A stretch of 64,000 nt of DNA, taken from positions 6,791,816-6,855,815 of the forward strand of contig OW203729.1 in assembly GCA_934045075.1 (NCBI GenBank), given 5' to 3'. The DNA is from Yponomeuta sedellus (Eukaryota; Arthropoda; Insecta; Lepidoptera; Yponomeutidae). Positions 1-10,425 of this stretch are shown here, in pieces. Each line of letters starts with the position of its first letter. Positions within the stretch are counted from its first letter, which is position 1. The notes below the pieces were generated by a model, which was not told where the DNA came from, did not search any database, and saw only the letters and a program-made list of their open reading frames with translations. The position numbers and the translations under genes are program-made.

Positions 1-544
1 CATACGGCAGCCTATATTATGCCGAGGCAACATCGTGCCTAGATAATTTCCAAAGCATTTATGGAGTATTTCTAGTTTACCTACTTGTTTGATCGAAGGA
101 ATACACCATAGAATATGGCTGATTAAGTAACTTTAGCAGCTGCTTATTTAGTAATAAGCCATGCAGCTAAACAACGAAAGAAGAAACGTTTGGTGGAAAG
201 ATGATTACTTCAGAATGGCCCACGTACTAGTTTACTAACAAAAATTAAAGCAGACGATGGTGCCTTATTTAAAAACTTTACCAGAATGTCAATGTTGCAC
301 GAAAAATGTCGCATGGAATTCATTGTCCCTGGATACAAGCTGCGACAGTCTGCCACATGACGCAAGGTGTTGCCATGCCGCACGGTTCTTGCCACAATGT
401 GCGACATTTTTCATTTTGTAGCATGCGGCCTTGTGGAATGCCGCAATGCCATGCAATCGCTCCATTAACACACACTTTTGTCTGATCAACTGTCACAAGT
501 CTTATCACAGTACCCATGAAGTAATCTCTAATCCCGATCCACAG
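1..544. other. upstream intron or intergenic sequence
   Basis: No exon is supported here. The stretch is AT-rich, and its last part ends in a pyrimidine-containing tract and CAG that serves as the acceptor of the exon starting at 545. An open frame continues upstream of that acceptor to an ATG at 431, but its codons there do not look like the downstream protein, so I treat it as intronic. Confidence 0.5.
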
Positions 545-1414
545 GAGGGAGATTCCGAGGAGCCCGAAGAAAAGTGCGAGTGTGAGGAGTGCCTCATGGA
601 GGAACGTGACACGCCGACCGACCTTCTCTCGCCTCGGGACTACGCGCCTTGCTTCGAAACCGCTGCCGAGCCGTGTCACTCGTGCCAGGACGACCCAGCA
701 CGCCGCCCCAAGAAGACCAGCAAGAAACGGGCCAAAAACGGCAACCTCTCACCGAATGAACACTCCCACGACTATGGCTACTCGTCAGGCAATAATGGTG
801 GCTGCTGTGAAACAATATCTGGCTCCTCGTCTCTGATGAGCTCCCCAGAAGGCTCGGAAGTGGCTTGCTCCGAAGGGTTCTGCAACCACGAGAGAGGGGA
901 TTGCTTAGACTTGGTCAATAACGATAAGACACCATGCGCTGGCTTTGTGACACTCTCGCTACAGGAAATGTTACTGGTGAGTGGATTTTCATGTCTCGAG
1001 TTTGGCATGATACCTTAGACAGAAGCATGAGACTTTATCCCATGTCTGAGTAAAAGTAAAAGCAATTGGACGCCAATTGTACTATACTTTATGCTTTTTT
1101 ATTTTGCTGGAATATAGCTAAGAGTATTCTTATTTTATCTTCAGCTATGTGTGTCAAGTCACTAAATTCCAAAATGATACATCTTTTATGACACCTCAAA
1201 TAGTTTTCCACCCTTTTTCCAGGACATATCATCATCAGATGAGGAGCACGACACAAGTTACATACCCATTGAGGAAGTAATGGAGTTCAAAGCTCGAAGG
1301 AACATCACAGAGAAGCGGCAAGAGCTCAGACAGAATCTACGCCAGAAGTTTGCTCAGCTCTGCGTCAACCCGACCACCAAGCTAACGGGATCCCAAGAGA
1401 AACACTCTGTCTAG
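545..1414 (+). CDS. 3' end of a cysteine-rich protein gene (last two exons)
   Basis: Two exons join in phase 0: 545-976, ending at a strong GTGAGT donor, and 1223-1414, after a CCCTTTTTCCAG acceptor and ending in TAG. The first exon encodes an acidic, cysteine-rich stretch (CECEECLMEE), then a lysine/arginine patch (RRPKKTSKKRAK), then Ser/Gly/Cys-rich sequence with more cysteines. The second encodes an acidic linker (DISSSDEEHD) followed by a charged, probably helical tail (EKRQELRQNLRQKFAQLC) and stop. The upstream exons lie outside the window, so this is a C-terminal fragment of about 207 residues. I do not recognise the family with certainty; a FAM193-like protein is one guess. Spaced Cys pairs could bind metal, but that is inference. 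Its 3' end faces the OXSM gene. Confidence 0.72.
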
Positions 1415-2248
1415 GTGTCCAATAGATCCACAATGCTGCTCTTGATAAAATATTAATGGTCATTTTACTTCAAACTATATTTACCTAACTGCTTACTTTT
1501 CATGAAATTTCGTTTACTGTGAATCATCAGTATAAGTCACATTATGCTACTCATTAAGTTCTAACAATAATTTTATGTAAAATGACTATTAAATTTTAAA
1601 CGTGGCATTCAAATATTGAACTGGATAGAACAAACCATCATTTAGGGAGTTATCTGATATGTGAATGTTTTATTTTGCCCAACAGTTTTATGTTTACTAT
1701 AAAGCATTTGATTTGTTGGTAAGCCGCATGTAAGTGCATGTTAGGGAGAAGTGTAAGCTTGTCTGGTGTTGGTTGCTTCTAGTGTTACTCACTCGTAGTG
1801 GCCAGCTTGCATGTGTTTCTGTTCACATATCCTATACATACAATACAAATACTTCTTGGACTGGGATAGTAACCATATGGCTAACTATCGATCAAGTGCG
1901 AAAATTCCAATTGTAATTGAGAATGAATTGACTGGATAAAACCCAGCATTTAAAAAAATATTTACTATTTAAAGATGTTAGAATGCTTAGTAATCAAATA
2001 TTTAAAGTAGCATTTTTTGATCAAATTATTTTTATTTTCAATGCTTTATGTGACTCAATATTGTACGAAATGATGGATATTGCTCGATAGAAGAAGCTTG
2101 AGGCAGGCTACCTTGGCAATTTTGCCATTGTTATTGAAAATCAAAAACATTTGTAACTCAGTTTTAAATATACTATCATACTTGATGTTCTGATTTTTAT
2201 TTATTGATTTCTGATTTTTTATTTATATTTAAAATTATTAATGGCTTA
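1415..2248. other. convergent intergenic region and 3' UTRs
   Basis: AT-rich sequence between the plus-strand gene ending at 1414 and the minus-strand OXSM gene ending at 2249. It must contain both 3' UTRs. Several AATAAA-like words are present on both strands, but none can be assigned with confidence. I see no further gene or clear repeat. Confidence 0.5.
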
Positions 2249-3541
2249 CTAAATTTGGCCAATACATAAAGTTGCATTTGTACCACCGAAACCAAAAGAG
2301 TTTTTCAGTGCAATACGTTTTTTGGTTTTCCATTCCACTGATTTGTTAGCTATGTAGTTCAAATTGTCTACGGGCTCGTCCAGATTCAGCGTAGGAGGAA
2401 GAACCCCGTGGTAACATGCTAGGGCTGTAAATAAAGCTTCAAGATTCCCAGCAGCTCCAAGCAAATGTCCATGAGCACCCTTTGTGGAAGAAACGAACAT
2501 GTTTTTGCTATGCTCTCTAAATAGTTTCTTTATGGCTGTTGATTCTATGCCATCACCAACAGGAGTTGATGTAGCATGAGCATTAATGTAAGTTATTTGT
2601 TCTTTGTCTATATTGCTATCTCGTAAAGCTCTGCTCATAGAGAGAATAGCACCACTGCCATCCTCCCTAGGTGTGGTTATATGGGATGCATCACCAGAAA
2701 GACCATAGCCTAAGACTTCTGCATATAGTCTAGCCTCTCTTTTGATTGCATGCTCATATTCTTCTAAAATTAGAACTGCAGCCCCTTCTCCCATAACAAA
2801 GCCATCTCTTCTCTTATCAAAAGGTCTAGAAGCTTTTGCTGGCTCGTCATTGAATGCTGTGCTAAGGGCTCTGAGTCTGCAGAAGCCAGCTATTGCCAAA
2901 GGACTTATACAAGACTCTGCACCTCCACAGACCATTACATCAGCATCTCCATTTCTTATGAACCTAAATGCATCACCAATGGAATGCGCCCCTGTCGCGC
3001 AAGCAGTCGAAACAGAGTGGTTGGGGCCTCTGAATCCATATTTTATGCTTATGTGGCCGGCTGCCATATTAGGTAAGATTCTTGGTACAAAGAAAGGGCT
3101 AACTTTGTTATAGCCCAGTTTCAGAGAGTCGTTTGTGTCGCAGACGTCTTTCAAATCGATCATTCCCATGCCTAGGGCTACTCCAGTTTGCTCTTTATCC
3201 TCTTCGGCTGTAGGAGTCCATTTGGCGTCGTTTAGGGCTTCTTCCGTGGCCACGAGTGCGAGAGCGGTGGCTGGAGCCATGGTTCGTAAATTCGACTTTG
3301 ACAAAGCTTTTCTGACGGCGTCGTCATGTTCAGTTGGTATGACGCCGGCTACTTTGCATGGCAACTTGTTATAAGCTTCATCTAACAGCGATACAATGCC
3401 GCTATGTCCTTTGATAAGGTTATTCCAAACAGTTTCAATACCAGTGCCCAGAGGACTCACTACGCCCAATCCTGTGATGACGACTCGCCTTCTTGGTGGA
3501 AATTGAGTATATTTTCGTGTTTGGCGAATAAGGTTTTTCAT
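2249..3541 (-). CDS. OXSM: 3-oxoacyl-[acyl-carrier-protein] synthase, mitochondrial (KAS II/FabF type)
   Basis: Intronless 430-residue frame. It catalyses the chain-extending condensation of malonyl-ACP with acyl-ACP in mitochondrial type II fatty acid synthesis, the pathway that supplies octanoate for lipoate. The N-terminus ([19 protein letters not shown]) is short, basic and free of acidic residues, as in a matrix presequence, and leads straight into the KAS start [14 protein letters not shown]. The Cys-His-His catalytic triad is visible: Cys in [10 protein letters not shown], His in [11 protein letters not shown] and His in [12 protein letters not shown]. The C-terminus [12 protein letters not shown] is the usual family ending, so the protein looks complete. 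It is divergent from CYB5D2 with about 390 bp between start codons. A retrogene origin is possible because there are no introns, but nothing is broken. Confidence 0.96.
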   Translation of the reverse strand: MKNLIRQTRKYTQFPPRRRVVITGLGVVSPLGTGIETVWNNLIKGHSGIVSLLDEAYNKLPCKVAGVIPTEHDDAVRKALSKSNLRTMAPATALALVATEEALNDAKWTPTAEEDKEQTGVALGMGMIDLKDVCDTNDSLKLGYNKVSPFFVPRILPNMAAGHISIKYGFRGPNHSVSTACATGAHSIGDAFRFIRNGDADVMVCGGAESCISPLAIAGFCRLRALSTAFNDEPAKASRPFDKRRDGFVMGEGAAVLILEEYEHAIKREARLYAEVLGYGLSGDASHITTPREDGSGAILSMSRALRDSNIDKEQITYINAHATSTPVGDGIESTAIKKLFREHSKNMFVSSTKGAHGHLLGAAGNLEALFTALACYHGVLPPTLNLDEPVDNLNYIANKSVEWKTKKRIALKNSFGFGGTNATLCIGQI

Positions 3542-3928
3542 TATTTCCCTTTTGAAGAAAACAAATAATACCTCTTTCTACGCCTTTAGCCTCCAAAAGT
3601 ATCAACTAACTAAACAAACCAATAAAATGCCTACGATTCAAACTTCAAACCACAATTCAAACTGTCAAACAAAACAAGAACACAGATAGGTTGCTAAACA
3701 ACACAGATAGGAGTTATACACCGAATGTCATTTTGAATGACATCCGTGGAGTTCGTAGAAGTTACTCTATGATCCTAATCAAGTGATCAAGTCAAGAGAA
3801 AGAAGAAGTCTTTTCTTTCGAAACTTCTCGTCTGTAATCGCAGCATAAATAAATAATTACATAGGTGCCTACCCATTTATCTCATTTCCAAAGAGTATAT
3901 AACCACTTTCATCCTACTCATTTCCAGC
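3542..3928. promoter_or_regulatory. shared divergent promoter region of OXSM and CYB5D2
   Basis: The start codons of two head-to-head genes lie 387 bp apart, so both promoters must lie here. I see no strong TATA box for OXSM. A TATATAA-like word (AGAGTATATAACC) sits about 30 bp before the CYB5D2 ATG, which is very close for a TATA box. Assignment as a shared promoter is inferred from gene layout. Confidence 0.55.
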
Positions 3929-5803
3929 ATGTCTACATTCTCTGTTATGACTAACAAAAAATGTTTACTCCTTTCTGTCTCGTTAATCGTAATAGCAGTT
4001 TATTTTAATGACAAAATTTATCCACTCTACGATTCGACTATCGGAAAACTTCAGAAATTTACTGAGAAAAAGTTCTACACTGATGAAGATCTGGCTGCAT
4101 TCGATGGTGTGACTAAAGAGGCTCTTTATTTGGCTATTTTGGGGTCTATTTATGATGTTACCAAAGGCAGAAAGAACTACGAGAAGGGTGCACCTTATCA
4201 TTATTTTGTAGGTAAGCTAATAATGCCAATATAATTATTATAGCCGCCTAGTGCACCCGCCCACCCCACTACAATATTATTTTTCAGGTAAAGATGGTTC
4301 CAGATCTTTTATTACTGGCAAGTTCGGTGGAGAACAAAACAATGGGGATCATGTATTGGATCTCACCTGTGGAGAACTTTTTAACTTAAAAAATTGGAGG
4401 GATACACTAAAATCCCGCTATGAATACAAAGGTAAATAAAATTATTCATAATAAAATACAATAGAACATTGACTTCACCCACCAAACTTTAGGAAGGCTG
4501 TAGTTAATTCCTGAAGGAATTGGGGTGAGTATGTACCCCATATGACTATGCATTAAATGCAAGTTCCACAAACTCATAGGCACAACTATACTAAGTACCA
4601 AGTTCTGTTACTCAGAATCAAATGTGCAATAATAAGGTTAGCTAGGTTATTGTTTATCTACAGGCCCTCACCAACAGACTAAGAACCTTACTAGCAGACA
4701 AAGATATAAAGCTTACTAACAGTCTTATAAAAAAATGATTCCTCAAGCCGTTAAACGCCAGGTAGGTCACTGATGACCTCACCCTGCCTTAATATTTTCG
4801 CCTTGCCGTTTAAAAGGTATTTCAAGAGAATGAATACCAAGACCATTATTGAGTTGTGTGTTTCAAGGGATAGTTGTGTTTTTATAAATAACACCATTAC
4901 ATTTTATTGTAGGAAAACATATTGGAAGATACTATGACGCAAATGGTGAAGCCACACCTTATATGAACGAGCTGAGGGCCAAATTGAAGCAATGCAGAAT
5001 TGAGGAGAAACTGGTTGACAAACAAAAGAAGAGATTCCCTCCTTGTAATATTGAGTGGACTGCCACAGAAGGCAGCAAAGTCTGGTGTACTAAGGATAGG
5101 TAATACATATTCTTGTTTTTCTTTGAGAAAACCTTAGAACTGTTTCTTCAGTATCAATCAGTTGAGTTGGTTGTTTAAAAGACAATATGGCTTTATCCAA
5201 TAAGGCCCACTTGTGTCAACCCGGATTAGCTCATTTAACTCGAGTTAGCTGGTTAAATCGATAATTTCGTATGCATAATGATTGATTTCATTGGTAAACT
5301 CAAGTTAAATGAGCTAACCCGGGCCGATGCAGGTCGGTCTAAGATTAATAATTTTTAAAACTTGGAGCTTGATTGCTGGCTTTTATTAATGCTTATTCTA
5401 TTTTGACTCATGAGGGAGTTGCAGACAGTGGTCTGACCTCCCAAACGCTAATCAATCTTTAAAACAATCTGATTAAAGTCTGGCGACTGATAGCAGATGC
5501 AATAAGAAAAAAAAAATCTATATTAATTTCAATTCTATTTCGGAAATAACTTATCATTATAGATAATTTCTGTGCAATATTACACCCAATGTTTATTAAC
5601 TAAAAACCTATTTTTACTTTGTTACCAGTGGTGGCATTTCACGGAATTGGGTAGGGGTGCCGCGTCAGCTGTACACTCCCGGCGAAGACCAGCCTCAATG
5701 TGCTTGCATAGACATGGGAAAAGATCTTTCTGGCACACTGTTAAAAGAGTATGAAGGTTGTCCACCAACTTCTATATCCTGTGTTGTCCCCAATAGTAAA
5801 TAA
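3929..5803 (+). CDS. CYB5D2: neuferricin-like protein (cytochrome b5 domain-containing protein 2)
   Basis: Four exons join in phase: 3929-4211, 4288-4431, 4913-5099 and 5629-5803 (stop TAA), giving 262 residues. All introns have GT/AG ends. Residues about 10-25 form a hydrophobic segment (LLLSVSLIVIAVYF), a signal anchor or signal peptide. A cytochrome b5-like haem/steroid-binding (MAPR-type) domain follows, with FYTDEDLAAFDG, LGSIYDVTKGRKNY and YHYFVGKDGSRSF. After it comes a cysteine-containing region with NIEWT, CACID and GCPPTSISC. Order and length fit neuferricin, a secreted or membrane-tethered haem-binding protein linked to neuronal differentiation in vertebrates. Intron 3 carries a small inverted-repeat element. 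Confidence 0.9.
5208..5336. repeat. short inverted-repeat element (MITE-like) in CYB5D2 intron 3
   Basis: Left arm with CCCGGATTAGCTCATTTAAC and right arm with GTTAAATGAGCTAACCCGGG are reverse complements with few mismatches, separated by about 65 bp. That arrangement suits a hairpin-forming miniature transposon. I did not find an unambiguous target-site duplication. Confidence 0.6.
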
Positions 5804-7051
5804 CTGCTCCATAGCTGAATAGTACCTTGAAACCCACAGTATCCCGTTAAATAGATCAACCATTAGTAAGAGAAGAATGTCAGTAATTTACACCAAACAC
5901 CGACTTTTGGATTGGTTAGGCCTCAGTCTGGCTGTATTTCCATGTAGTGTTCTTGCCTGATTAACATAGCACAGGGTATCCTAGTTTTGGACCACAACAC
6001 AAGTGATTAAGTTGTGTAGAAGTTATTACTAATTGTCACTATATACTGATACCTACTGGCCCCAAAATTACAATAAGACTGGTTTGTTGGTCTTTGAATC
6101 TCATAATGGTTGAATTAAGCTTTTTGTATTGATGGCATTGATACCCTTATTATTTAATAATTATTATTGTGTTCAAGTACCTACCTTTTTTATGAGATTC
6201 ATGGAAGGTCAGGAATGACTTTGACTACTTAATTTGTAACAAAAAATAATGGTATTTGAAACACATGATTTCACAATCACCGCAGAGGCATTTTAAATAA
6301 TCTGTGGTTAAGTCTTTCTTTTTAAAATCTGGAGCCGTTTAAACGCAGACTATTTAAACGGCCTCTGGTTTGTAAGGAATCATGGTTTTATAAATATGAC
6401 CATAAGCATTTTACTTTCTCATTGGTTTAGCGGATTGATTACCATCCCAGAGGTGTGGGTTGGTAATCAACCCGCTGATTACCAATTTGTACAAATGGTT
6501 TCAGTCTGGATGCATTTAATGGTTTGTGATGCCTGGCTTCCATAGCAGAGTTTGGGACCAAGACAAATGATTGTAATGAGTGGAAGTTATTACTTTTCAT
6601 ACTTACATAACATTATGTAATATCATTGTAAATAGTTGAAAAGTACTCCCAACAATACCAGTTAGACAAGCCATGGTCACACTTTCTACATGGCAAGTAC
6701 TCCTAAGATTCTTACTCTATGACGAGAGTCAACATGCATACTAAGCATACTGGTAAATCAGTATGATTAATTATTTGACTCAAAGTAATATGATTTAATT
6801 AGTGTGCATCCAATTTAGTAATTAATTTCTAAACATTCCATAGTTTTATATGAGGAGATATGCATAAAAATTGGTCTTTATTTCTTTTAGGTATTATAAT
6901 ATAGAAAATAAAAGTTTTGATATTACACAGTATTGGGAGATTTTTTAATATATTCATACAAAATGTCCTTCATGCTTGAATAATACCCTTAAGTAAGGTA
7001 ATGTAATCGGTGGTTACACAATATGAAAGCTTATCAAAAAGTGGTATAAAT
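5804..7051. other. intergenic region with repeat fragments
   Basis: Contains the 3' UTR of CYB5D2 and that of the minus-strand tantalus-like gene. Around 5900-6010 and 6480-6610 are pieces of a dispersed repeat (GGTATCCTAGTTTTGGACCA and similar, ending in GAAGTTATTA) also found near 34.0, 50.6 and 55.4 kb. 6280-6405 is a copy of the MITE family described at 55681. No coding sequence seen. Confidence 0.5.
6280..6405. repeat. MITE family F copy
   Basis: Shares the hallmark words of the other copies: AGAGGCATTTTAAATAATCTGTGGTTA at one side and a right end of the GGAATC..TTTTATAAATA..GACC type. Sequence is more diverged than the copies at 44.9 and 55.7 kb. Confidence 0.5.
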
Positions 7052-7549
7052 CTAAGACACATTTTCATCTAACTCTAAGCATTCAATAGTCTTAAGGAAC
7101 ACTTTCATTGGTATTTTCTTTCTGTTAAGAAATGTTTTGTTTCCAAGAAGTTTCTTTATTTTTGCCCTCCTTTTCTTTATTTTTTCTTTTGTGTAATGAC
7201 TGCCCAGCTGGAAAGTTAGTAGTCTCTTTACCTTCCTACCTCCAATCAGTGATGTAGAGGGGTTACTATCAGTCTTGGGTTCTTCGTAAATAGTTTCTAA
7301 GGTTTGTGAGACTGCTTTAACAGTTTTGTTCAGGTATAAGGCTTCAATTTGTTTGGGGTTTGCGTTTTCAGTCATAATTCGTTTGCGAGGTTTCATGCTA
7401 ACTCTGCGGTTAGCGGGTTTGCTAGAGCTTTCGACGGCTAGGGACTTTCTCTTTCTTAGAACTCTAGATTGTGATTGTGGTGAATGCAAAGATTCTGGCG
7501 TAGTGTCTGGTGCAGAGCCGTCTATCTCCATAATGTCCAGACCTGCCAT
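7052..7549 (-). CDS. tantalus-like small basic nuclear protein
   Basis: A 165-residue frame rich in Lys/Arg. After a disordered Ser/Pro start (DTTPESLHSPQSQSR) come basic patches RVLRKRKS and MKPRKR. A central motif of the Tantalus/PRR14 kind follows, ALYLNKTVKAVSQTLETIYE; the LETI(Y/F)EEP core is what I recognise. The tail is highly basic (KEKIKKRRAKIKK). Drosophila Tantalus is a chromatin-associated partner of Additional sex combs, and PRR14 tethers heterochromatin, so a nuclear role is expected; this is inference from the motif. An upstream exon ends with a GT donor at 7664 and its acceptor is at 7571, leaving the main ATG at 7549 as the likely start (see finding on the leader). Confidence 0.68.
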   Translation of the reverse strand: MAGLDIMEIDGSAPDTTPESLHSPQSQSRVLRKRKSLAVESSSKPANRRVSMKPRKRIMTENANPKQIEALYLNKTVKAVSQTLETIYEEPKTDSNPSTSLIGGRKVKRLLTFQLGSHYTKEKIKKRRAKIKKLLGNKTFLNRKKIPMKVFLKTIECLELDENVS

Positions 7550-7677
7550 CTTACTTGGTAGTTCCGAACAACTGTAAGTAAACAGTTGAATGATTAACGT
7601 GTTTAGTTGTAGGACTGTACTTTGTTTGGCCTGTTGCGTGAAGGGATAAGAAACTTAACTCACCTAGAGCTGTCCAT
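7550..7677 (-). promoter_or_regulatory. 5' leader exon junction with overlapping upstream ORF
   Basis: On the minus strand an ATG at 7677 is followed 14 nt later by donor AG|GTGAGT. The acceptor TTTACTTACAG lies at 7572-7573, so the intron is 92 bp. The joined upstream frame runs 19 codons in a different frame from the main ATG at 7549 and stops just beyond it. If translated it would lower main-ORF initiation. Splice sites are seen; the regulatory effect is inference. Confidence 0.5.
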
Positions 7678-7896
7678 TTTGTAGGAAACGTCGCTAACCT
7701 TATTAATTAGTTGCCATTTACGGACTAGTTATACTAACTTTATGTGAAAATAGTCGACCGATTAGCTTCGACTTGAATAAAACCAAAACTCGTTCGTCTA
7801 GAAAAACGTTTCAGTTCAGTACACAAATTGTTCAGTACAGCTGTACTGTACCTGTCTAATTTGCAGTACAGTACAGTACCTACCTACAGCAGACAG

Positions 7897-10188
7897 TTTT
7901 TTTTTTTTTTAATAAAGCGTTTTACGGCCCTGGATCCGTGTCCTTTTGAGCCTTGAGTATTGTATTAGTTTTTTATAGTATTAGTTTTCAGATAAGAGCA
8001 CTTATCACTTCCGTATCACTTCACTATAATGTTCAGTTTTTCCAGTCACTTTAAATTTTTATTCCACTGTTCATAATGAATTTATATAAGGGGGCGAAAA
8101 AGGTAGGATTGCTAAGTAGATTTGGAAGAAGAGTTGGTGTAGGGACACCCGTTTCGCAGCTGATTGTGTCAAGTTCCGTGATAAGTATTAATCTGTGCAA
8201 TTTAAATTCTTGACAGTTGAGCACGAGATGGTTTAGGTCGGCGTTTTCAGTTCCACAGTAAATGCAGTTCGAATCTTGGGCTAGGCTGAGTCTATAAAGG
8301 TGAGCTTGGGTTTGGCAGTGGCCGAATCTCATTCTGTTTAGGGTGGTTATGTATTTCCGGCAGTTTATGTCTTTTTTCCGATGATACCAAGGTTGGGCGG
8401 GCGGGCTTCCTTGGATGTCCCTATACCAGCTTCCTTTCTCTTTACTGATCTCATTCCAGTAGTTGCACCATATTGCTTTCAGATTCTCATTCAGATGAAC
8501 ATGGAGATCAGTAAATGGCAATTTGAGGTCTGTAGAGTGATCCTCGTCAGGGTCCAGATTTGCAGCTCGATCGACGACTTCATTTCCAGTGATACCCCGG
8601 TGAGCAGGTACCCACATTAACTTAACTACCTTACCACTAACTAACAAACTATTTAACAAATTCTTTATATTATAGATGAGATAATTTACATTATAACGAA
8701 GGCAGTTACCTTCTAAAGCTAATAATACACTGAGTGAGTCAGTAAATATAATTATATTACAAGTATCAATATTTTGAACGTAAATTAAAGCTTGATGGAT
8801 AGCATAAGCTTCGGCGGTAAAAATGCTACATCTAGTGTCAATTTTAAAACATTTAGTTTTCTTTAACTGAGGGTCAAAAAATGCTGAGTTTACCCTATCA
8901 ACTGTTTTAGAGCCATCAGTATAGATGGAATACAGATGATTATTTTCCAGGAAAGCAAGTAAATCTTGTTGGTTCGTAATGCATGGTTTATGTACAAAAT
9001 TATTTTTCAATAGAATATCGAGATCCATCCTATAGAGGGGCCACAAATTATCCTGATGCAAATTTTTTGTTAAATCATTCAAATGTAAAACTATTCTTAA
9101 TAAGGTTGGTATGTTACCATTTAATATCTGATTAAAATTTGCATAAGGAGCCACTGAATTGCCCAATTCAGTGGCATGCATTGGTAAAATGTGATCTAAG
9201 ACAACTCTATTATTTTTAGTTAACATTTTCAAACAGAACCTTTCAGCTAGCTGTAGACGTCTAAGATGTAAAGGGGGAATGCAAGCCTCACATTGCATTG
9301 CATTAATTGGAGTAGAGCACATAGCCCCTGTAATAATTCTCAAAGCTTTATTCTGAATAACTTCTAATTTCTTCAGCAAAGCAAGGCTTGCCCCCATATA
9401 AGCAATTGAGCTATAATCGAAATGGCTGCGCATAATGCTCTTATATAACATAGATAATATTTTTGGGTCAGACCCCCAATGTACTCCTGCCAGAGACCGA
9501 AGTATATTAAGGGCTTTGGAGGCGTTTTTGATGATATAATTTATGTGAGATTCAAATGTTAGCCTATGATCCAGCAATATACCAAGAAACTTCTTTTCTT
9601 TCAACCAAGGTATAGGGAGATTATTGTATTCTACCAAACTATTACAAGGAGAAAGCCTTTTGGAGAAAAGCATAGCTCCACTCTTTAATGGATTTATAAC
9701 CAATTTGAGCTTATTAAAATAATAATTATGCACTTGAGAGAGGGCTAAATTTAAATTATTTACAGCTATATTTACATCCTTATGTACAGAGTATATTAAC
9801 AAATCATCTGCATACTGCAGGAATTGAACTCCAGTCTGGGTCAGATATTTATTTATCTGAGATGTATAAATATTGTACAATAAAGGGGATATGGTTGCTC
9901 CTTGCATAGTACCTTTAAAAACTTGTCCTGGTCCGTGTAGTATGTTGTTAAATTTAACATACATAGTCCTATCATAAAGAAAATGAAATATCCATTTACA
10001 GACATGTCCTGGCATACCAATCTCTGATAAAATTCCTGCCAATACAGATGGATCAACATTATCAAAAGCTCCCTGTACATCAAGAAATGCACATACGGTG
10101 GCTGATTGGCTGTGAAAGGAATTCCTGATGTCAGAGATGAGTGAAGTAAAGCTCTCTGTAGCACTACGACCCTTCCTGAAGCCGAATT
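7897..10188 (-). mobile_element. non-LTR retrotransposon, 3' portion (RT and RNase H)
   Basis: Minus-strand LINE cut off by the assembly gap at its 5' side. The frame at 8051-10188 carries reverse transcriptase from the FGFRKGRSATES motif through FLDVQGAFDNV, MQGATISPLLYNIY and the catalytic YADD (FLQYADDLLIYS). It ends with an RNase H domain (SIYTDGSKTV, TAEAYAIHQAL, IFTDSLSVL, WVPAHRGITGNEVVD) and a CYCG-type zinc-knuckle-like region (CIYCGTENADLNHLV). An RNase H after RT points to the I/Jockey/R1 group of LINEs. The frame is open to its stop at 8051. A short 3' UTR leads to a poly-A tail, seen as T14 at 7897-7910. The endonuclease and ORF1 are missing or in the gap. Confidence 0.9.
8051..10188 (-). 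CDS. reverse transcriptase/RNase H polyprotein, 5' partial
   Basis: About 712 readable residues without a stop, so this copy is fairly young. Order: RT fingers/palm including the YADD active site, thumb, RNase H with acidic residues in the TDGS, TAEAYA and FTDS motifs, and a C-terminal Cys/His segment. The protein would reverse transcribe element RNA at a nicked chromosomal target. The start lies in or beyond the 200-base gap, so codons before 10188 are unknown. Confidence 0.88.
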
Positions 10189-10388
10189 NNNNNNNNNNNN
10201 NNNNNNNNNNNNNNNNNNNNNNNNNNNNNNNNNNNNNNNNNNNNNNNNNNNNNNNNNNNNNNNNNNNNNNNNNNNNNNNNNNNNNNNNNNNNNNNNNNNN
10301 NNNNNNNNNNNNNNNNNNNNNNNNNNNNNNNNNNNNNNNNNNNNNNNNNNNNNNNNNNNNNNNNNNNNNNNNNNNNNNNNNNNNNNNN
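10189..10388. other. assembly gap (200 N)
   Basis: Exactly 200 undetermined bases. The round size suggests a placeholder of unknown true length. It interrupts the LINE reading frame on one side and a Gypsy LTR on the other. Confidence 0.99.
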
Positions 10389-10403
10389 TGTGATGCTGCC
10401 ACA

Positions 10404-10415
10404 ATACTCCCCGCC
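10404..10415 (-). other. polypurine tract of the Gypsy element
   Basis: Minus-strand GGCGGGGAGTAT directly precedes the 3' LTR start TGTGGCAG. Position and purine bias match a plus-strand primer site. Confidence 0.7.
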
Positions 10416-10425
10416 GAGACCGCGA

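Noticed and set aside
431..544. Start of the first plus-strand gene at ATG 431
   Set aside because: A good acceptor at 543-544 and a change in composition indicate that coding begins at 545 as an internal exon.
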